A DNA stretch of 61,121 nt from Alistipes sp. (GTDB taxonomy: Bacteria > Bacteroidota > Bacteroidia > Bacteroidales > Rikenellaceae), in the NCBI GenBank assembly GCA_020026395.1, contig JAHHQM010000010.1, forward strand, positions 1 through 61,121, in the 5' to 3' direction. Numbering within the stretch: the first letter of the stretch is position 1; each line of letters opens with the position of its first letter. Below are positions 17,120-25,586 of the stretch, piece after piece. The notes beneath the pieces were generated by a model. The model worked only from the letters and a program-made list of their open reading frames with translations, was not told where the DNA came from and did no database searches. A program made the position numbers and the translations under genes.

Positions 17120-18943
17120 TTATCGTTTTTTCGTTGCTTTGATCAGGCGCATCTCGCACTTCCGACAATCGAAATCAAGTCGGTAGCGTGCCGTGCCGTG
17201 TTCGATGTAGAGGTCGCCCCGAAGGTGGGGATTCTGCTTCAGACACTCGCCGATTTCGCGGCGGATGCAGTAGGCCGAACGCATCACACAGGCGCCCTCC
17301 ATCGAAGCGGCAAGCTCCAGCGGAGGTTCGATTTGCTCGACCCCGTGATCGCGGTAAAACTCCGCGGCAAGGTGGTTTGTGACGTTCTCCTCCGCGGTGA
17401 CCGTTTTCCACGGATAACGCGCCTCGGGTTGCTCGGGGATGATGCGGTGCGCAAATTCGCGGTGCGTGCGTGCTTCGAGCAGGCGGTCTAGTCCCTCGCG
17501 GCGCATCTCGCCCAACAGCGAGGCGGGCACAAACCATTCGCCGCCCCGTACCGAGACCTCTTCCACGCGGAAAATCGTGTCACCGCTCTTGGCGGCCTGC
17601 GTACGGACGGATTGCTCGTTGCGCTCGGGGTTGTTGGCGCGTTCGGTGGTAAAATCACGTTCCGAAAAGCCCTCGAATCCTTCGCAATCGGTGTATTTCA
17701 GGGAGATATGTCGTTCCGGGATCGCGACTTCGGCCGTGGTGCGGATGGTGCGTCGCGTGCGGCTGCGCTCCAGCATCAGGTTGAAGCGGTGGTCGGCATT
17801 GCGGTAAAGCTCCATGCCGGGGGCGATGCCGTCCATGCGGTTGGGGGTGATCCATCCGTCCTCGACTTTATTGACCGACGTGCCGAACGAACCGTCGCGG
17901 GTCACAAAGCAGATGCCGTCGCCCGACGCGAGGTTGTGCGTGCGGTCGAGGCGGAAGGCGGCGTTCCGTCCGCGTTCGATGCGGGTGACGCGTCCGATGT
18001 ATTCGCCGACGGCCTTCGGGGTGTCGAACGAGGCCACGCCCGCGTGTTTGCCGTCGAAGAAATACTCCGAAAATCCGCGGGTGAAGCTCTTTGCGGGGTC
18101 GGGCGTGAAGTCCAGACGGCTTTCGCCCACCGACGAGCGGCACATATCGGGGCGCGACTTGAGTTCGCGGTCGATGACCTGGCGGTAGTAACCCACCACA
18201 TTACGGATGTAGCCCGTATCTTTCAAGCGACCCTCGATTTTGAACGAGGTGACGCCCGCATCCAGCAGATCGCCGATGCGGTGGCTCAGGTTCATGTCGC
18301 GCACCGAAAGCAGGTGGCGCGAACGGAGGATTTTGGTGCCGCGGGCATCGGTCAGATCCCATGTCAGGCGACAGGGCTGGGAGCAGGCTCCGCGGTTGCC
18401 GCTGCGGTCGGAAATCGATCGCGAGAGGAAACAACGCCCGCTGTAACCCACGCAGATTGCGCCGTGGATGAAGCACTCGACATCGGCACGGGTGGCGGCA
18501 CAGATTTTTCGGATTTCGTCCAGCGAGAGCGAACGCTCCAGGATGACGCGTGCAAAACCCACCTCACCCAAAAAACGCGCCCCCTCTTCGGTCATGTTCG
18601 ACACCTGGGTCGAGGCGTGGAGTTCGACGGGAAGATTCATCCGCCGAAGCGCCATATCCTGAATGATGAGGGCATCGACTCCCGCGTCGATCAGATCGCG
18701 AGCCTGTCGTTCTGCATCGCGTAACTCGCTGTCCCAAAGCAGGGTGTTGAGGGTCGAATGCACCCTCACGCCGTAGCGGTGGGCATATTCCGCCACACGG
18801 CGGATTTCGTCGTTTGCGTTGCCCGCGGCCTGTCGCGCACCGAAACGCGCACCTCCGATGTAGAGGGCGTCGGCACCCGAATCGACCGCTGCAACGGCCG
18901 ACTCGTAATCACGGGCGGGGGCTAAGAGTTCGATGAATTTCAC
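17120..18943 (-). CDS. U32 family protein (RlhA-like, RNA hydroxylation)
   Basis: The 607-residue protein belongs to the U32 family, once called collagenase-like peptidases and now known to include RNA hydroxylases. The N-terminus MKFIELLAPARDYESA is typical. The core holds ECFIHGAICVGYSGRCFLS and a cysteine-rich GNRGACSQPCRL near residues 170-200, the likely Fe-S ligands. A long C-terminal region is present, as in RlhA, which makes 5-hydroxycytidine in 23S rRNA. Being followed by an rRNA methyltransferase supports an rRNA-modification role. The assignment to RlhA rather than TrhP rests on length and context. Confidence 0.85.
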   Translation of the reverse strand: MKFIELLAPARDYESAVAAVDSGADALYIGGARFGARQAAGNANDEIRRVAEYAHRYGVRVHSTLNTLLWDSELRDAERQARDLIDAGVDALIIQDMALRRMNLPVELHASTQVSNMTEEGARFLGEVGFARVILERSLSLDEIRKICAATRADVECFIHGAICVGYSGRCFLSRSISDRSGNRGACSQPCRLTWDLTDARGTKILRSRHLLSVRDMNLSHRIGDLLDAGVTSFKIEGRLKDTGYIRNVVGYYRQVIDRELKSRPDMCRSSVGESRLDFTPDPAKSFTRGFSEYFFDGKHAGVASFDTPKAVGEYIGRVTRIERGRNAAFRLDRTHNLASGDGICFVTRDGSFGTSVNKVEDGWITPNRMDGIAPGMELYRNADHRFNLMLERSRTRRTIRTTAEVAIPERHISLKYTDCEGFEGFSERDFTTERANNPERNEQSVRTQAAKSGDTIFRVEEVSVRGGEWFVPASLLGEMRREGLDRLLEARTHREFAHRIIPEQPEARYPWKTVTAEENVTNHLAAEFYRDHGVEQIEPPLELAASMEGACVMRSAYCIRREIGECLKQNPHLRGDLYIEHGTARYRLDFDCRKCEMRLIKATKKR

Positions 18944-18963
18944 CTTAGGAATTTAATTTTGCA

Positions 18964-18971
18964 CAAAAGTA
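18964..18971 (-). promoter_or_regulatory. -7 box (TACTTTTG) for the U32 gene
   Basis: Consensus box 20 bases upstream of the U32 start codon; no matching -33 element was found. Confidence 0.55.
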
Positions 18972-18993
18972 CATAATTTTATGAATTGTTTTG

Positions 18994-19001
18994 TAAATTT
19001 G
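18994..19001 (+). promoter_or_regulatory. -7 box (TAAATTTG) for serS
   Basis: Matches TAnnTTTG 39 bases upstream of the serS ATG. It diverges from the U32 promoter; no clear -33. Confidence 0.55.
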
Positions 19002-19040
19002 CAACTTATAGAACAGGAAAACTCATAAACAGATAATACC

Positions 19041-20312
19041 ATGCTTACACTCAAGCAAATTCGCGATGATCGCGAGGGTGCCATCCGTAAATTGGCAAAG
19101 AAAGGATTTGATGCCGCCGAGATTATCGACAAAGTAATCGCATTGGATGACCGCCGCAAGGCAATTCAGACTGAACTTGACGAGACACTCGCCACCCAGA
19201 ACCGTGCCGCCAAAGAGATCGGCGCCCTGATGGGACAAGGCAAAAAAGAGGAGGCCGAGGAGCGCAAACGTTTCGTACAGACCCTCAAGGAGACTTCGTC
19301 GCGCCTGCAGGCCGAATCGACCGCCGTACAGGACGAGTTGCAGTCGAATCTGGTATTGCTGCCGAACTTCCCCGCAGAAATCGTTCCCGAAGGTCTTACC
19401 GCCAACGAAAACCTGGTTGTAAAGATCGTCGAAAGTTATACCAAACTGCCCGAAAACCCGCTGCCCCACTGGGAGTTGGCGCGTAAATACGACATCATCG
19501 ACTTCGATCTGGGTGTCAAACTGACCGGTGCGGGATTCCCCGTCTACAAAGGCAAGGGTGCCCGTTTGCAGCGTGCCCTGATCAACTTCTTCCTCGACTG
19601 CAACACCAAAGCCGGATATCTGGAGGTTGAACCTCCCGTGATGGTCAATGAGGCTTCGGGTTTCGGTACGGGTCAGTTGCCCGACAAGGAGGGTCAGATG
19701 TACCACGCTACGGTCGATAACTTCTACCTCGTTCCGACGGCCGAAGTCCCCGTGACGAACATCTACCGCGACGTGATCCTCTCGAAGGAGGATTTCCCCG
19801 TCAAGATGACTGCCTATACGCCCTGTTTCCGTCGTGAGGCCGGTTCGTACGGTAAGGATGTGCGCGGTTTGAACCGTCTGCACCAGTTCGACAAGGTGGA
19901 ACTCGTTCAGCTGAGCCTGCCGGAGGTTTCGTACGAGGCTCTGGACGGAATGGTTGCCCACGTGGAGTCGATCGTCAAGGCACTCGGCCTGCCGTATCGT
20001 ATCCTGCGTCTGTGCGGTGGTGATATGTCGTTCACGTCGGCTTTGACCTACGATTTCGAGGTTTACTCCGAGGCGCAGAAACGCTGGTTGGAGGTTTCGT
20101 CGGTATCGAACTTCGAGGCATTCCAGGCCAACCGTCTGAAACTGCGCTACCGTGGCGACGACAAGAAGACCCACCTGGCACACACTTTGAACGGTTCTTC
20201 GCTGGCACTGCCCCGTATCGTGGCCGCCCTGTTGGAGAATTACCAGACCGAAGAGGGTATTCGTATCCCCGAAGTATTAATTCCTTACACAGGTTTTGAT
20301 ATTATCAAATAG
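19041..20312 (+). CDS. serS: Seryl-tRNA synthetase
   Basis: SerS charges tRNA-Ser and is a class II synthetase. The N-terminal ~110 residues form the charged helical arm (MLTLKQIRDDREGAIRKLAKKG onward) that reads the long variable arm of tRNA-Ser. The catalytic domain shows motif 2 (PCFRREAGSYGKDVRGLNRLHQF) and motif 3 (TLNGSSLALPRIVAALLENYQ). Its 423 residues match the family. A substrate tRNA, tRNA-Ser(UGA), lies at the other end of the window. Confidence 0.98.
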   Translation: MLTLKQIRDDREGAIRKLAKKGFDAAEIIDKVIALDDRRKAIQTELDETLATQNRAAKEIGALMGQGKKEEAEERKRFVQTLKETSSRLQAESTAVQDELQSNLVLLPNFPAEIVPEGLTANENLVVKIVESYTKLPENPLPHWELARKYDIIDFDLGVKLTGAGFPVYKGKGARLQRALINFFLDCNTKAGYLEVEPPVMVNEASGFGTGQLPDKEGQMYHATVDNFYLVPTAEVPVTNIYRDVILSKEDFPVKMTAYTPCFRREAGSYGKDVRGLNRLHQFDKVELVQLSLPEVSYEALDGMVAHVESIVKALGLPYRILRLCGGDMSFTSALTYDFEVYSEAQKRWLEVSSVSNFEAFQANRLKLRYRGDDKKTHLAHTLNGSSLALPRIVAALLENYQTEEGIRIPEVLIPYTGFDIIK

Positions 20313-20325
20313 TTTTTTACCTTTG
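20296..20325 (+). promoter_or_regulatory. Promoter of the ferredoxin gene
   Basis: TTG at 20296-20298 and TACCTTTG at 20318-20325 are 19 bp apart. The promoter overlaps the 3' end of serS. Confidence 0.8.
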
Positions 20326-20353
20326 TAGCGTGTGACCACACATCACACGCTAC
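20325..20353 (+). promoter_or_regulatory. Inverted repeat at the ferredoxin transcription start
   Basis: gtagcgtgtga and tcacacgctac form a perfect 11-bp stem with a seven-base loop, beginning at the last base of the -7 box. It may be a 5' mRNA hairpin or an operator. A CA-rich stretch follows up to the start codon. Confidence 0.6.
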
Positions 20354-20397
20354 ATTACACACACAACACACATACACACACTAAAATTTTTAAGAAA

Positions 20398-20568
20398 ATG
20401 GCTTACAAAATTACTGATTCATGCGTTGCATGTGGTACATGCATCGGTGAGTGCCCCGTAGAGGCTATCTCGGCTGGCGACATTTATGTAATTGATCCCG
20501 AAGCATGCATCGAGTGCGGTACCTGCGCCGGTGTTTGCCCCAATGAGGCAATCGTTTCCGGAGAGTAA
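20398..20568 (+). CDS. 2[4Fe-4S] ferredoxin
   Basis: This 56-residue clostridial-type ferredoxin has two complete CxxCxxCxxxCP sets (CVACGTCIGECP and CIECGTCAGVCP). It would carry low-potential electrons for anaerobic enzymes such as pyruvate:ferredoxin oxidoreductase. The start is set at MAYKITDS, the usual family N-terminus; an upstream in-frame GTG would translate the CA-rich leader as His/Thr repeats and is rejected. It is monocistronic, with a consensus promoter, a long structured leader and a strong terminator, suggesting high expression. Confidence 0.97.
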   Translation: MAYKITDSCVACGTCIGECPVEAISAGDIYVIDPEACIECGTCAGVCPNEAIVSGE

Positions 20569-20596
20569 TTCTTCGGTCCGATTCGCGGATATTTTG

Positions 20597-20628
20597 AAAG
20601 GTTGTCTTTTCGGACAGCCTTTTTTTTG
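20597..20628 (+). terminator. Ferredoxin intrinsic terminator
   Basis: Stem aaggttgtc / gacagcctt with a short loop, followed by a T run. Confidence 0.88.
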
Positions 20629-20692
20629 TGTCGGTATGGAACGAAAAATCCCCGCCTCGGGAGGGGAGGGGAGTAGTGTGTTGTGGGGCGGA

Positions 20693-21619
20693 TTAGTCCA
20701 GATCCCAGAAATCGCGGTCGATTTTCTTGATGGTCAGTACCTCTTCGGTCTGCATCCCGAGGTCGCTGTCGTAGACATATTCGGCGAGTTCTTCGCCGTT
20801 GATCAGAATGATCGTGGGGTTGCCGTTCAGACTCTCGACATATTCGCGTGTACCTTTCGTAAAGTCCGAAGTGGTGATGAACACCCCCTTCTTGGACGGT
20901 GTGACGGCCACAGCTCCGACAAATCGTTGCACCTCCTCGCGGGAAACGTGCAGGTCTTGGGCGTAGCGCTTGGCCTGAATGGCAATCAGATTGAATCCCA
21001 AAATATCTTCTTTGATAAATCCGTCGATACCGCCGTCGTTGGATTTTTTGGTAACCGTACCCGAATTTTTTACCTCACCGCCATAACCCAAACTCTGCAA
21101 CAACTGAACGACCATACGCTCAAAGTCATACGGGTCTTTGTTCAGCGCAATTTGCAGAATCTCATCCAAACGCTCCTTTTTGATCTTGAGGAACGAGTCG
21201 TAGAGGCGATCCTGCGGGGTTTGCGTTTCGGAGGGTTCTTCCTTGGGGGTAACGATTTCGGCTTTGGCTTTCTTTTTGGGGGCGGGTGCCTGCTCCTTGA
21301 CCTTTTGTTGTACGTATTTTTCGATCTCGGCAGCCGTGCATTTCTTCAGCTTTTTCACGCCTTCCGAACTGATCGTAAAGTTGGCTTTGCGGGGCTTATC
21401 GACCAGTTTGGCGATAAAAAGATAACTCAATGCCCAGCCGATACGGTCGTAGAAGATGCCTTTGCTATGCGAGGCGTACTCCGCTTTCAGCTCTTCTTCG
21501 GTAAGGTGGAAGTGTTCGGCCAGGGGCAGCAGCATATCCTTGGCACGGTAGGGTTTATCAGTATGTTCTGATAAAAATTTGAGAATAGGTTGTTGGATCT
21601 CGTTATATTTCGGAACCAT
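20693..21619 (-). CDS. Mrr-type restriction endonuclease
   Basis: The 308-residue protein has the two-part layout of Mrr. An N-terminal winged-helix domain (residues ~1-95, with PYRAKDMLLPLAEHF and LTEEELKAEY) is joined by a Lys/Pro/Glu-rich linker to a PD-(D/E)xK-type nuclease (residues ~160-300). The nuclease core is visible as DPYDFERMVVQLLQSLGYGG, NDGGIDGFI and AIQAKRY. E. coli Mrr is a type IV enzyme acting on methylated DNA. No DNA methyltransferase is nearby, which fits a modification-dependent role. A related stand-alone winged-helix gene lies 67 bp upstream. Confidence 0.93.
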   Translation of the reverse strand: MVPKYNEIQQPILKFLSEHTDKPYRAKDMLLPLAEHFHLTEEELKAEYASHSKGIFYDRIGWALSYLFIAKLVDKPRKANFTISSEGVKKLKKCTAAEIEKYVQQKVKEQAPAPKKKAKAEIVTPKEEPSETQTPQDRLYDSFLKIKKERLDEILQIALNKDPYDFERMVVQLLQSLGYGGEVKNSGTVTKKSNDGGIDGFIKEDILGFNLIAIQAKRYAQDLHVSREEVQRFVGAVAVTPSKKGVFITTSDFTKGTREYVESLNGNPTIILINGEELAEYVYDSDLGMQTEEVLTIKKIDRDFWDLD

Positions 21620-21647
21620 GAAGTTTGGGGTTGGGCATAAAAGTATT

Positions 21648-21679
21648 CAAAAATACAAATTTTTCGGCAACGGGGCAAA
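21648..21679 (-). promoter_or_regulatory. Promoter of the mrr-type gene
   Basis: Minus-strand TATTTTTG (21648-21655) with TTTG at 21676-21679, 20 bp upstream. The -33 box lies just beyond the stop side of the upstream gene, so mrr can be expressed on its own. Confidence 0.6.
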
Positions 21680-21686
21680 GCGCGTT

Positions 21687-22133
21687 TTACTTTTTCGCCC
21701 ACTCCTTCAGCTCCTCGAGAATGCGTTTCGGACGGCGCAATCGGGCGGGCGGAAGGGGGACGGGCTCCTCGGCCTGGCGTTGCAAGTTCTCCATAAAATC
21801 GTTGAAAGACTCCAACTGCAAGGCCACGGGAAATCCCAGGGTGGGCGCTTCGAGCAGGAGGCGTCCGCCGGCCGAAATCGAGTAGTAACCCCGACGGGGA
21901 CGCTCGATCATGCGGGTCGAGAGAAGATGACCCAACGTCTTCTGGATGCGTTCCAGAAAGATGTAGCGGTGGCGCGGGGTCTGAAGGGTGTATTCCGCCT
22001 TCAACTCTTCGAGCGTGAGTCTGAACTGGTTGGCCAGCGGGAAAAGCATCTCTTGGGCACAGTAGGGTCGGTCGGGACGGTTGTACAGGAATTGGAGGAT
22101 CGACTGCTCGAGCTCGGTGGTGGTCGGAATCAT
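21687..22133 (-). CDS. Stand-alone Mrr N-terminal (winged-helix) domain protein
   Basis: This 148-residue protein aligns with the N-terminal domain of the adjacent Mrr: PYCAQEMLFPLANQFRLTLEELKAEY here against PYRAKDMLLPLAEHFHLTEEELKAEY there. It has no nuclease domain. The C-terminal third is unrelated, with a Pro/Arg stretch (PVPLPPARLRRPKR) and a helix. The start is set at MIPTTTELEQ, matching the Mrr start; an upstream in-frame ATG adds 18 non-conserved residues. It may be a DNA-binding regulator or accessory subunit of the nuclease, which is inference. Confidence 0.75.
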   Translation of the reverse strand: MIPTTTELEQSILQFLYNRPDRPYCAQEMLFPLANQFRLTLEELKAEYTLQTPRHRYIFLERIQKTLGHLLSTRMIERPRRGYYSISAGGRLLLEAPTLGFPVALQLESFNDFMENLQRQAEEPVPLPPARLRRPKRILEELKEWAKK

Positions 22134-22185
22134 AAGGCGGTTGGGTTTTGGATGGTTAAAGATACGAAATTTTCGCGCAGGGCAC

Positions 22186-22218
22186 AAAAAAAGACGAACC
22201 GTTTAAAACGATTCGTCT
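22186..22218 (-). terminator. Terminator of the initiator tRNA
   Basis: Minus-strand stem agacgaa / ttcgtct with extra inner pairing, followed by seven T residues, immediately past the tRNA. Confidence 0.85.
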
Positions 22219-22222
22219 AAGG

Positions 22223-22295
22223 TAGCGGGAGAAGGACTCGAACCTCCGGCCTTCGGGTTATGAGCCCGACGAGCTACCAACTGCTCCATCCCGCG
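22223..22295 (-). tRNA. tRNA-fMet (CAT), initiator type
   Basis: A 73-nt cloverleaf with anticodon CAT in the loop CTCATAA. The anticodon stem has three consecutive G-C pairs (GGG/CCC), the mark of initiator tRNA. Position 1 is C and position 72 is T, so the first acceptor pair is mismatched as initiators require, although C-A is the commoner form. CCA is not encoded. It has its own promoter and terminator. Confidence 0.92.
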
Positions 22296-22344
22296 ATGTA
22301 TCTTTAGTGCCTCGTGTGAGGCGATCTATCTCTCAAATGCACTG

Positions 22345-22374
22345 CAAAGATAAGGCGAATATTTGAATTAACAA
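22345..22374 (-). promoter_or_regulatory. Promoter of tRNA-fMet
   Basis: Minus-strand TATCTTTG (22345-22352) with TTG 19 bp upstream (22372-22374). Confidence 0.75.
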
Positions 22375-22450
22375 AATATATTTTGGAAAATTTTTAAATA
22401 ACCATTGTAATGCGTTGATCCATAGTGAAATAAAATTTTCGAGGAAAATT

Positions 22451-24232
22451 CTATTTCATGGCTCCGGCGACAATTTCGGCCAAATCCTTCACTTCGTGTG
22501 TCGCACCGCGACCCAGTGCTTTTTTGCACAGCGGGCAGGCCGTGACGATCACTTCGGCACCCGTCTCCTCCAATTCCGAGGTGACCGCCCGGGCGATTTT
22601 CAGCTGCTGGGCATCCGAAATGGCGGTGTTGGCCACCGACGATCCGCAACACAGGGCGTGTTCGCGCGTATCGCGGGGTTCGAGCAGTGTACCGACGGCT
22701 GAAATCACCTTGCGCGGCTCGTCGTAGATGCCCGATCCGCGACCCAACTCGCAGGGGTCGTGATAGGTGAAGGGCGTCGATCCGTGTTCGAGGCGGAGTT
22801 TGCCCGTGCGGATCAGACGCAGGATGTATTCCGAATGGTGAATCACCTCGATGCCCTCCAGGTGGTAATCCTCGCGGAAGACCTTCAGACAGATCGGGCA
22901 GGAGGTCACCAGCGTGGTGATGCCGTGTTTGCGGAACAAATCCGTGTTGTATTCCATCATCTTGCGGGCGGCATCCGTCTCACCCGAGAGTTTCAGCGGA
23001 CGGCCGCAACATACGCCGCCCTCCTTGTCCGCCCACCAGACCTCGTCGCCCGAAGCCGTAAAGATGCGGTTCATGGCATCGAGGATGCGCGGGGTCAGCA
23101 GGGTCATGCAACCCGCAAAATAACCCACTTTGCCCGTTCCCGACGAGCGGTCGATGCCGTTGAGGTAGGAGTAACGGCGGTCGGCGGGCATGTTGCGGAT
23201 CTTGTCGCGCGAATTCAGACGCAGCGTATTGAGGTCGATGCCCACGGGGCAGCGCTCCGCACAACGGCCGCACATCAGGCAGTTGTCGGCCACCTCACGC
23301 GTGAGCATATGGTAACGGCGGTCGCGCAGGAAATAGACCGACTGCACGTTGTTTACGCCCAAGACAGACTGCAACTGACAGGGGTCGATGCAGATACCGC
23401 AACGCGAGCAGGCTTCGATCTGGAAATGATCGTAAGACGAAACCTTTTCGGTGGATTTGAGACGGTAGGCGCGTAAGAAGATCAGCGGGATCTCGGTGAA
23501 GATGTGCATGTAGCGCGAGAAGGGCAGTGCCACGAAGAACAAACCCAGACACCACGAATAGATCCACCACGAAGTTTCGTTCAGGTAGAGCAGCACATCG
23601 CGCGGGAATACCGCGGCAAAGACTCCGCCGAGGCTTCCCGTCAGGAATCCGCCACCGCCATACAGGGCGCAGATCAGACTTTCGGCCACGAGGCGTGCGG
23701 GGAAGATGAACCACAGCACGGACAGTGCCAGACGGTCGCCCGGCACGTGACGGGTGGTGCGTCGCATACCCATACGGCGCGACATGAAGCGTTTCGTCCA
23801 CGCCAGCGCCACGCCCGACAGTACCATCATCAAGAGGAAATCCATCAGGAATTCGAACACGGCATTGTGGTCGATGCCCGTGGCGAAGTATTTGAAGAAG
23901 ACGTGTCCCTGGATGGGTACCCAGCGAAATCCCATGTAGAACACGGTCTCGATCCAGCCGACGACGATCAACAGGAACCAACCAAAGGCCAGCGACATGT
24001 GCATGTAGCCCAAAAGCGGGTTCACGCGGTAGATCTTGCGGTGGATGAGCGACTCGAGGATGACTTCACGGATGGCACGCAGGGTAGCCGACGAGAAGAT
24101 CCCCTTACGGATGAGGAGTTTGTCCTTGCGGGGCAGACGCTTCAGCCAGCGACCCCATTTCCACGCAAGGGCGGCGAACATGAAGATCGCGCCCAAGAGA
24201 AACGGCAGACAAAATGGTGCGTAGAACGTCAT
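22451..24232 (-). CDS. Membrane Fe-S oxidoreductase, NarI-like plus HdrD/DsrK-like fusion
   Basis: The 593-residue protein joins an N-terminal membrane domain of about five helices (residues ~1-270, His-containing, resembling the haem-b NarI/DsrM/HdrE family) to a soluble iron-sulfur part. That part has a dicluster (CSRCGICIDPCQL and CLMCGRCAERCP) and two CCG cysteine-rich domains (GC...VCCGRPL...CPIC and DPCELG...LCCGSS...CPLC). This is the make-up of HdrE+HdrD or DsrM+DsrK in one chain, suggesting electron exchange between the quinone pool and a thiol/disulfide or ferredoxin-type partner. It is the last gene of a five-gene operon, one base after its neighbour's stop. Confidence 0.85.
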   Translation of the reverse strand: MTFYAPFCLPFLLGAIFMFAALAWKWGRWLKRLPRKDKLLIRKGIFSSATLRAIREVILESLIHRKIYRVNPLLGYMHMSLAFGWFLLIVVGWIETVFYMGFRWVPIQGHVFFKYFATGIDHNAVFEFLMDFLLMMVLSGVALAWTKRFMSRRMGMRRTTRHVPGDRLALSVLWFIFPARLVAESLICALYGGGGFLTGSLGGVFAAVFPRDVLLYLNETSWWIYSWCLGLFFVALPFSRYMHIFTEIPLIFLRAYRLKSTEKVSSYDHFQIEACSRCGICIDPCQLQSVLGVNNVQSVYFLRDRRYHMLTREVADNCLMCGRCAERCPVGIDLNTLRLNSRDKIRNMPADRRYSYLNGIDRSSGTGKVGYFAGCMTLLTPRILDAMNRIFTASGDEVWWADKEGGVCCGRPLKLSGETDAARKMMEYNTDLFRKHGITTLVTSCPICLKVFREDYHLEGIEVIHHSEYILRLIRTGKLRLEHGSTPFTYHDPCELGRGSGIYDEPRKVISAVGTLLEPRDTREHALCCGSSVANTAISDAQQLKIARAVTSELEETGAEVIVTACPLCKKALGRGATHEVKDLAEIVAGAMK

Positions 24233-24233
24233 G

Positions 24234-24569
24234 TCAGAAATCTCCCAGTTTACGTTTGATGAGCATGATTACGCCGCGGGTGTTGATGCCGCGCGGGCAC
24301 ACCAGACGGCACTTGCCGCACAGCATGCATTTGTTCAGCTCCTCATACAGTCCTTTGTATTCACCGCGGCGTACCAGCGTGTGGACGCGGCGGATGTTGA
24401 AGTCGGTCAGGCGTCCCGCCGTGCAGACCGCCGTGCAGGCGCCGCAACCGATGCAGGCCTGCAATTCGGGCATCTCGCGCAGAATCTCGTCGCTCTTGCG
24501 CAGGTTGTTGCGGTCGATGTCGATGGCGCGCGGCTTGGAAATCGTATATCCGAAATTAATCGCTGCCAT
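24234..24569 (-). CDS. 4Fe-4S dicluster protein (HdrC/QmoC N-terminal-like)
   Basis: This 111-residue protein has two [4Fe-4S] motifs, CIGCGACTAVCTAG and CMLCGKCRLVCPRG. The second Cys set ends in Pro as usual, while the first has CTA instead of CP. It resembles HdrC and the N-terminal part of QmoC. Its ATG overlaps the stop of the HdrA-like gene by one base (TAATG). It probably wires the flavin subunit to the membrane subunit. Confidence 0.85.
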   Translation of the reverse strand: MAAINFGYTISKPRAIDIDRNNLRKSDEILREMPELQACIGCGACTAVCTAGRLTDFNIRRVHTLVRRGEYKGLYEELNKCMLCGKCRLVCPRGINTRGVIMLIKRKLGDF

Positions 24570-25573
24570 TATGCTCCGAGGTATTGCGCCACGGTGTCGG
24601 CCACGGCCGCGGCATCGTTCAACGATTCGCCGATGTTCTTGGGTGCGGTGATCGTACCCGCATAGAAAATACCCGCGCGGTTACTCTCCACATTGCCCAG
24701 AAATTGGTCTTTGGGGGCGAAAAATCCGTTATCGGCGCGTTCCAGCCCTGCCGATCGGGCAAAGGAGGCATTGTCGTCGTTGGCACGCATACCGATCAGC
24801 AGGATCAGCATATCGACACTCATGTGCAGGGGGCGTCCCGTCAGCGTGTCCTCGGCCTTGATCTGGATGCGGCCGTCGATCGTGGGGCTCGCCTCCGAGA
24901 TACGGCCTCGCACGAAGTGGATGTTGTGGCGGATCTGCGCCTCGCGGTACATCTCTTCGTAACCCGGGCCGAACATACGGATATCCATATAGAAATTGAA
25001 CACATCGGCTTCGGGGAAGCGCTGTTTGAGTTCCATGGCCTGCTTCACGCCCGTGATACAGCACACCTTCGAGCAGTGTTTCTGGCACACCTTCTCGTCA
25101 CGCGAACCGACGCAGTGCAGGAAGGCGATGCGTTTGGGGCGTTTGCCGTTTTTCATCGTCACGCGGCCTTCGTTCAGCATACGCTCGATGTCGGCCGACG
25201 TGTAGACATTGGCGTAAAGGCCGTAGCCGTACTCCTCCTTGATGCGGGCATCGAAAAGCGTGAAGCCCGAGGCGAGGATCACGGCATCGCAATCGAGGCG
25301 TTCGCCCCCTCGGAGGATGACGTGGTCGCGGTCGAAACTTTCGACCGTTGTGTTGAGGCGGGTCTCGATTCCGGCCTGTTGCACCTGATTACGCAGCTCG
25401 TTCAGCACGTCGGATGCGGGCGTGAACGAGGGGAAAAGCACATACCAGCCGCGGAGTTTGCCGCCGAGTTCCGCCTCCTTTTCGATGATGAGCGGTTCGA
25501 TGCCGCGGTGCCGGAGCTTGAGGGCAGACTGCATGCCGGCAATGCCGCCTCCTATGATGATTACTCGTTTCAT
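24569..25573 (-). CDS. HdrA-like FAD-binding oxidoreductase subunit
   Basis: The 334-residue protein begins with a dinucleotide-binding motif (VIIIGGGIAGMQSALKLRHRG) and has the HdrA-specific cysteine cluster CVGSRDEKVCQKHCSKVCC for a [4Fe-4S] centre. A second FAD-binding segment (LLIGMRAND...GFFAPKDQFLGNVESNRAGIFYAGT) is near the C-terminus. It is about half the length of methanogen HdrA and lacks the C-terminal ferredoxin domain, so it is nearer to QmoA. The start MKRVIIIGG replaces a longer frame whose first 53 residues are a shadow of the upstream gene. Confidence 0.88.
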   Translation of the reverse strand: MKRVIIIGGGIAGMQSALKLRHRGIEPLIIEKEAELGGKLRGWYVLFPSFTPASDVLNELRNQVQQAGIETRLNTTVESFDRDHVILRGGERLDCDAVILASGFTLFDARIKEEYGYGLYANVYTSADIERMLNEGRVTMKNGKRPKRIAFLHCVGSRDEKVCQKHCSKVCCITGVKQAMELKQRFPEADVFNFYMDIRMFGPGYEEMYREAQIRHNIHFVRGRISEASPTIDGRIQIKAEDTLTGRPLHMSVDMLILLIGMRANDDNASFARSAGLERADNGFFAPKDQFLGNVESNRAGIFYAGTITAPKNIGESLNDAAAVADTVAQYLGA

Positions 25574-25586
25574 TCGTTTCGTAGTA

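Noticed and set aside
20332..20397. A GTG start adding 22 residues to the ferredoxin
   Set aside because: It would translate the hairpin and CA-rich leader into a His/Thr repeat; ferredoxins of this type begin at MAYKI.
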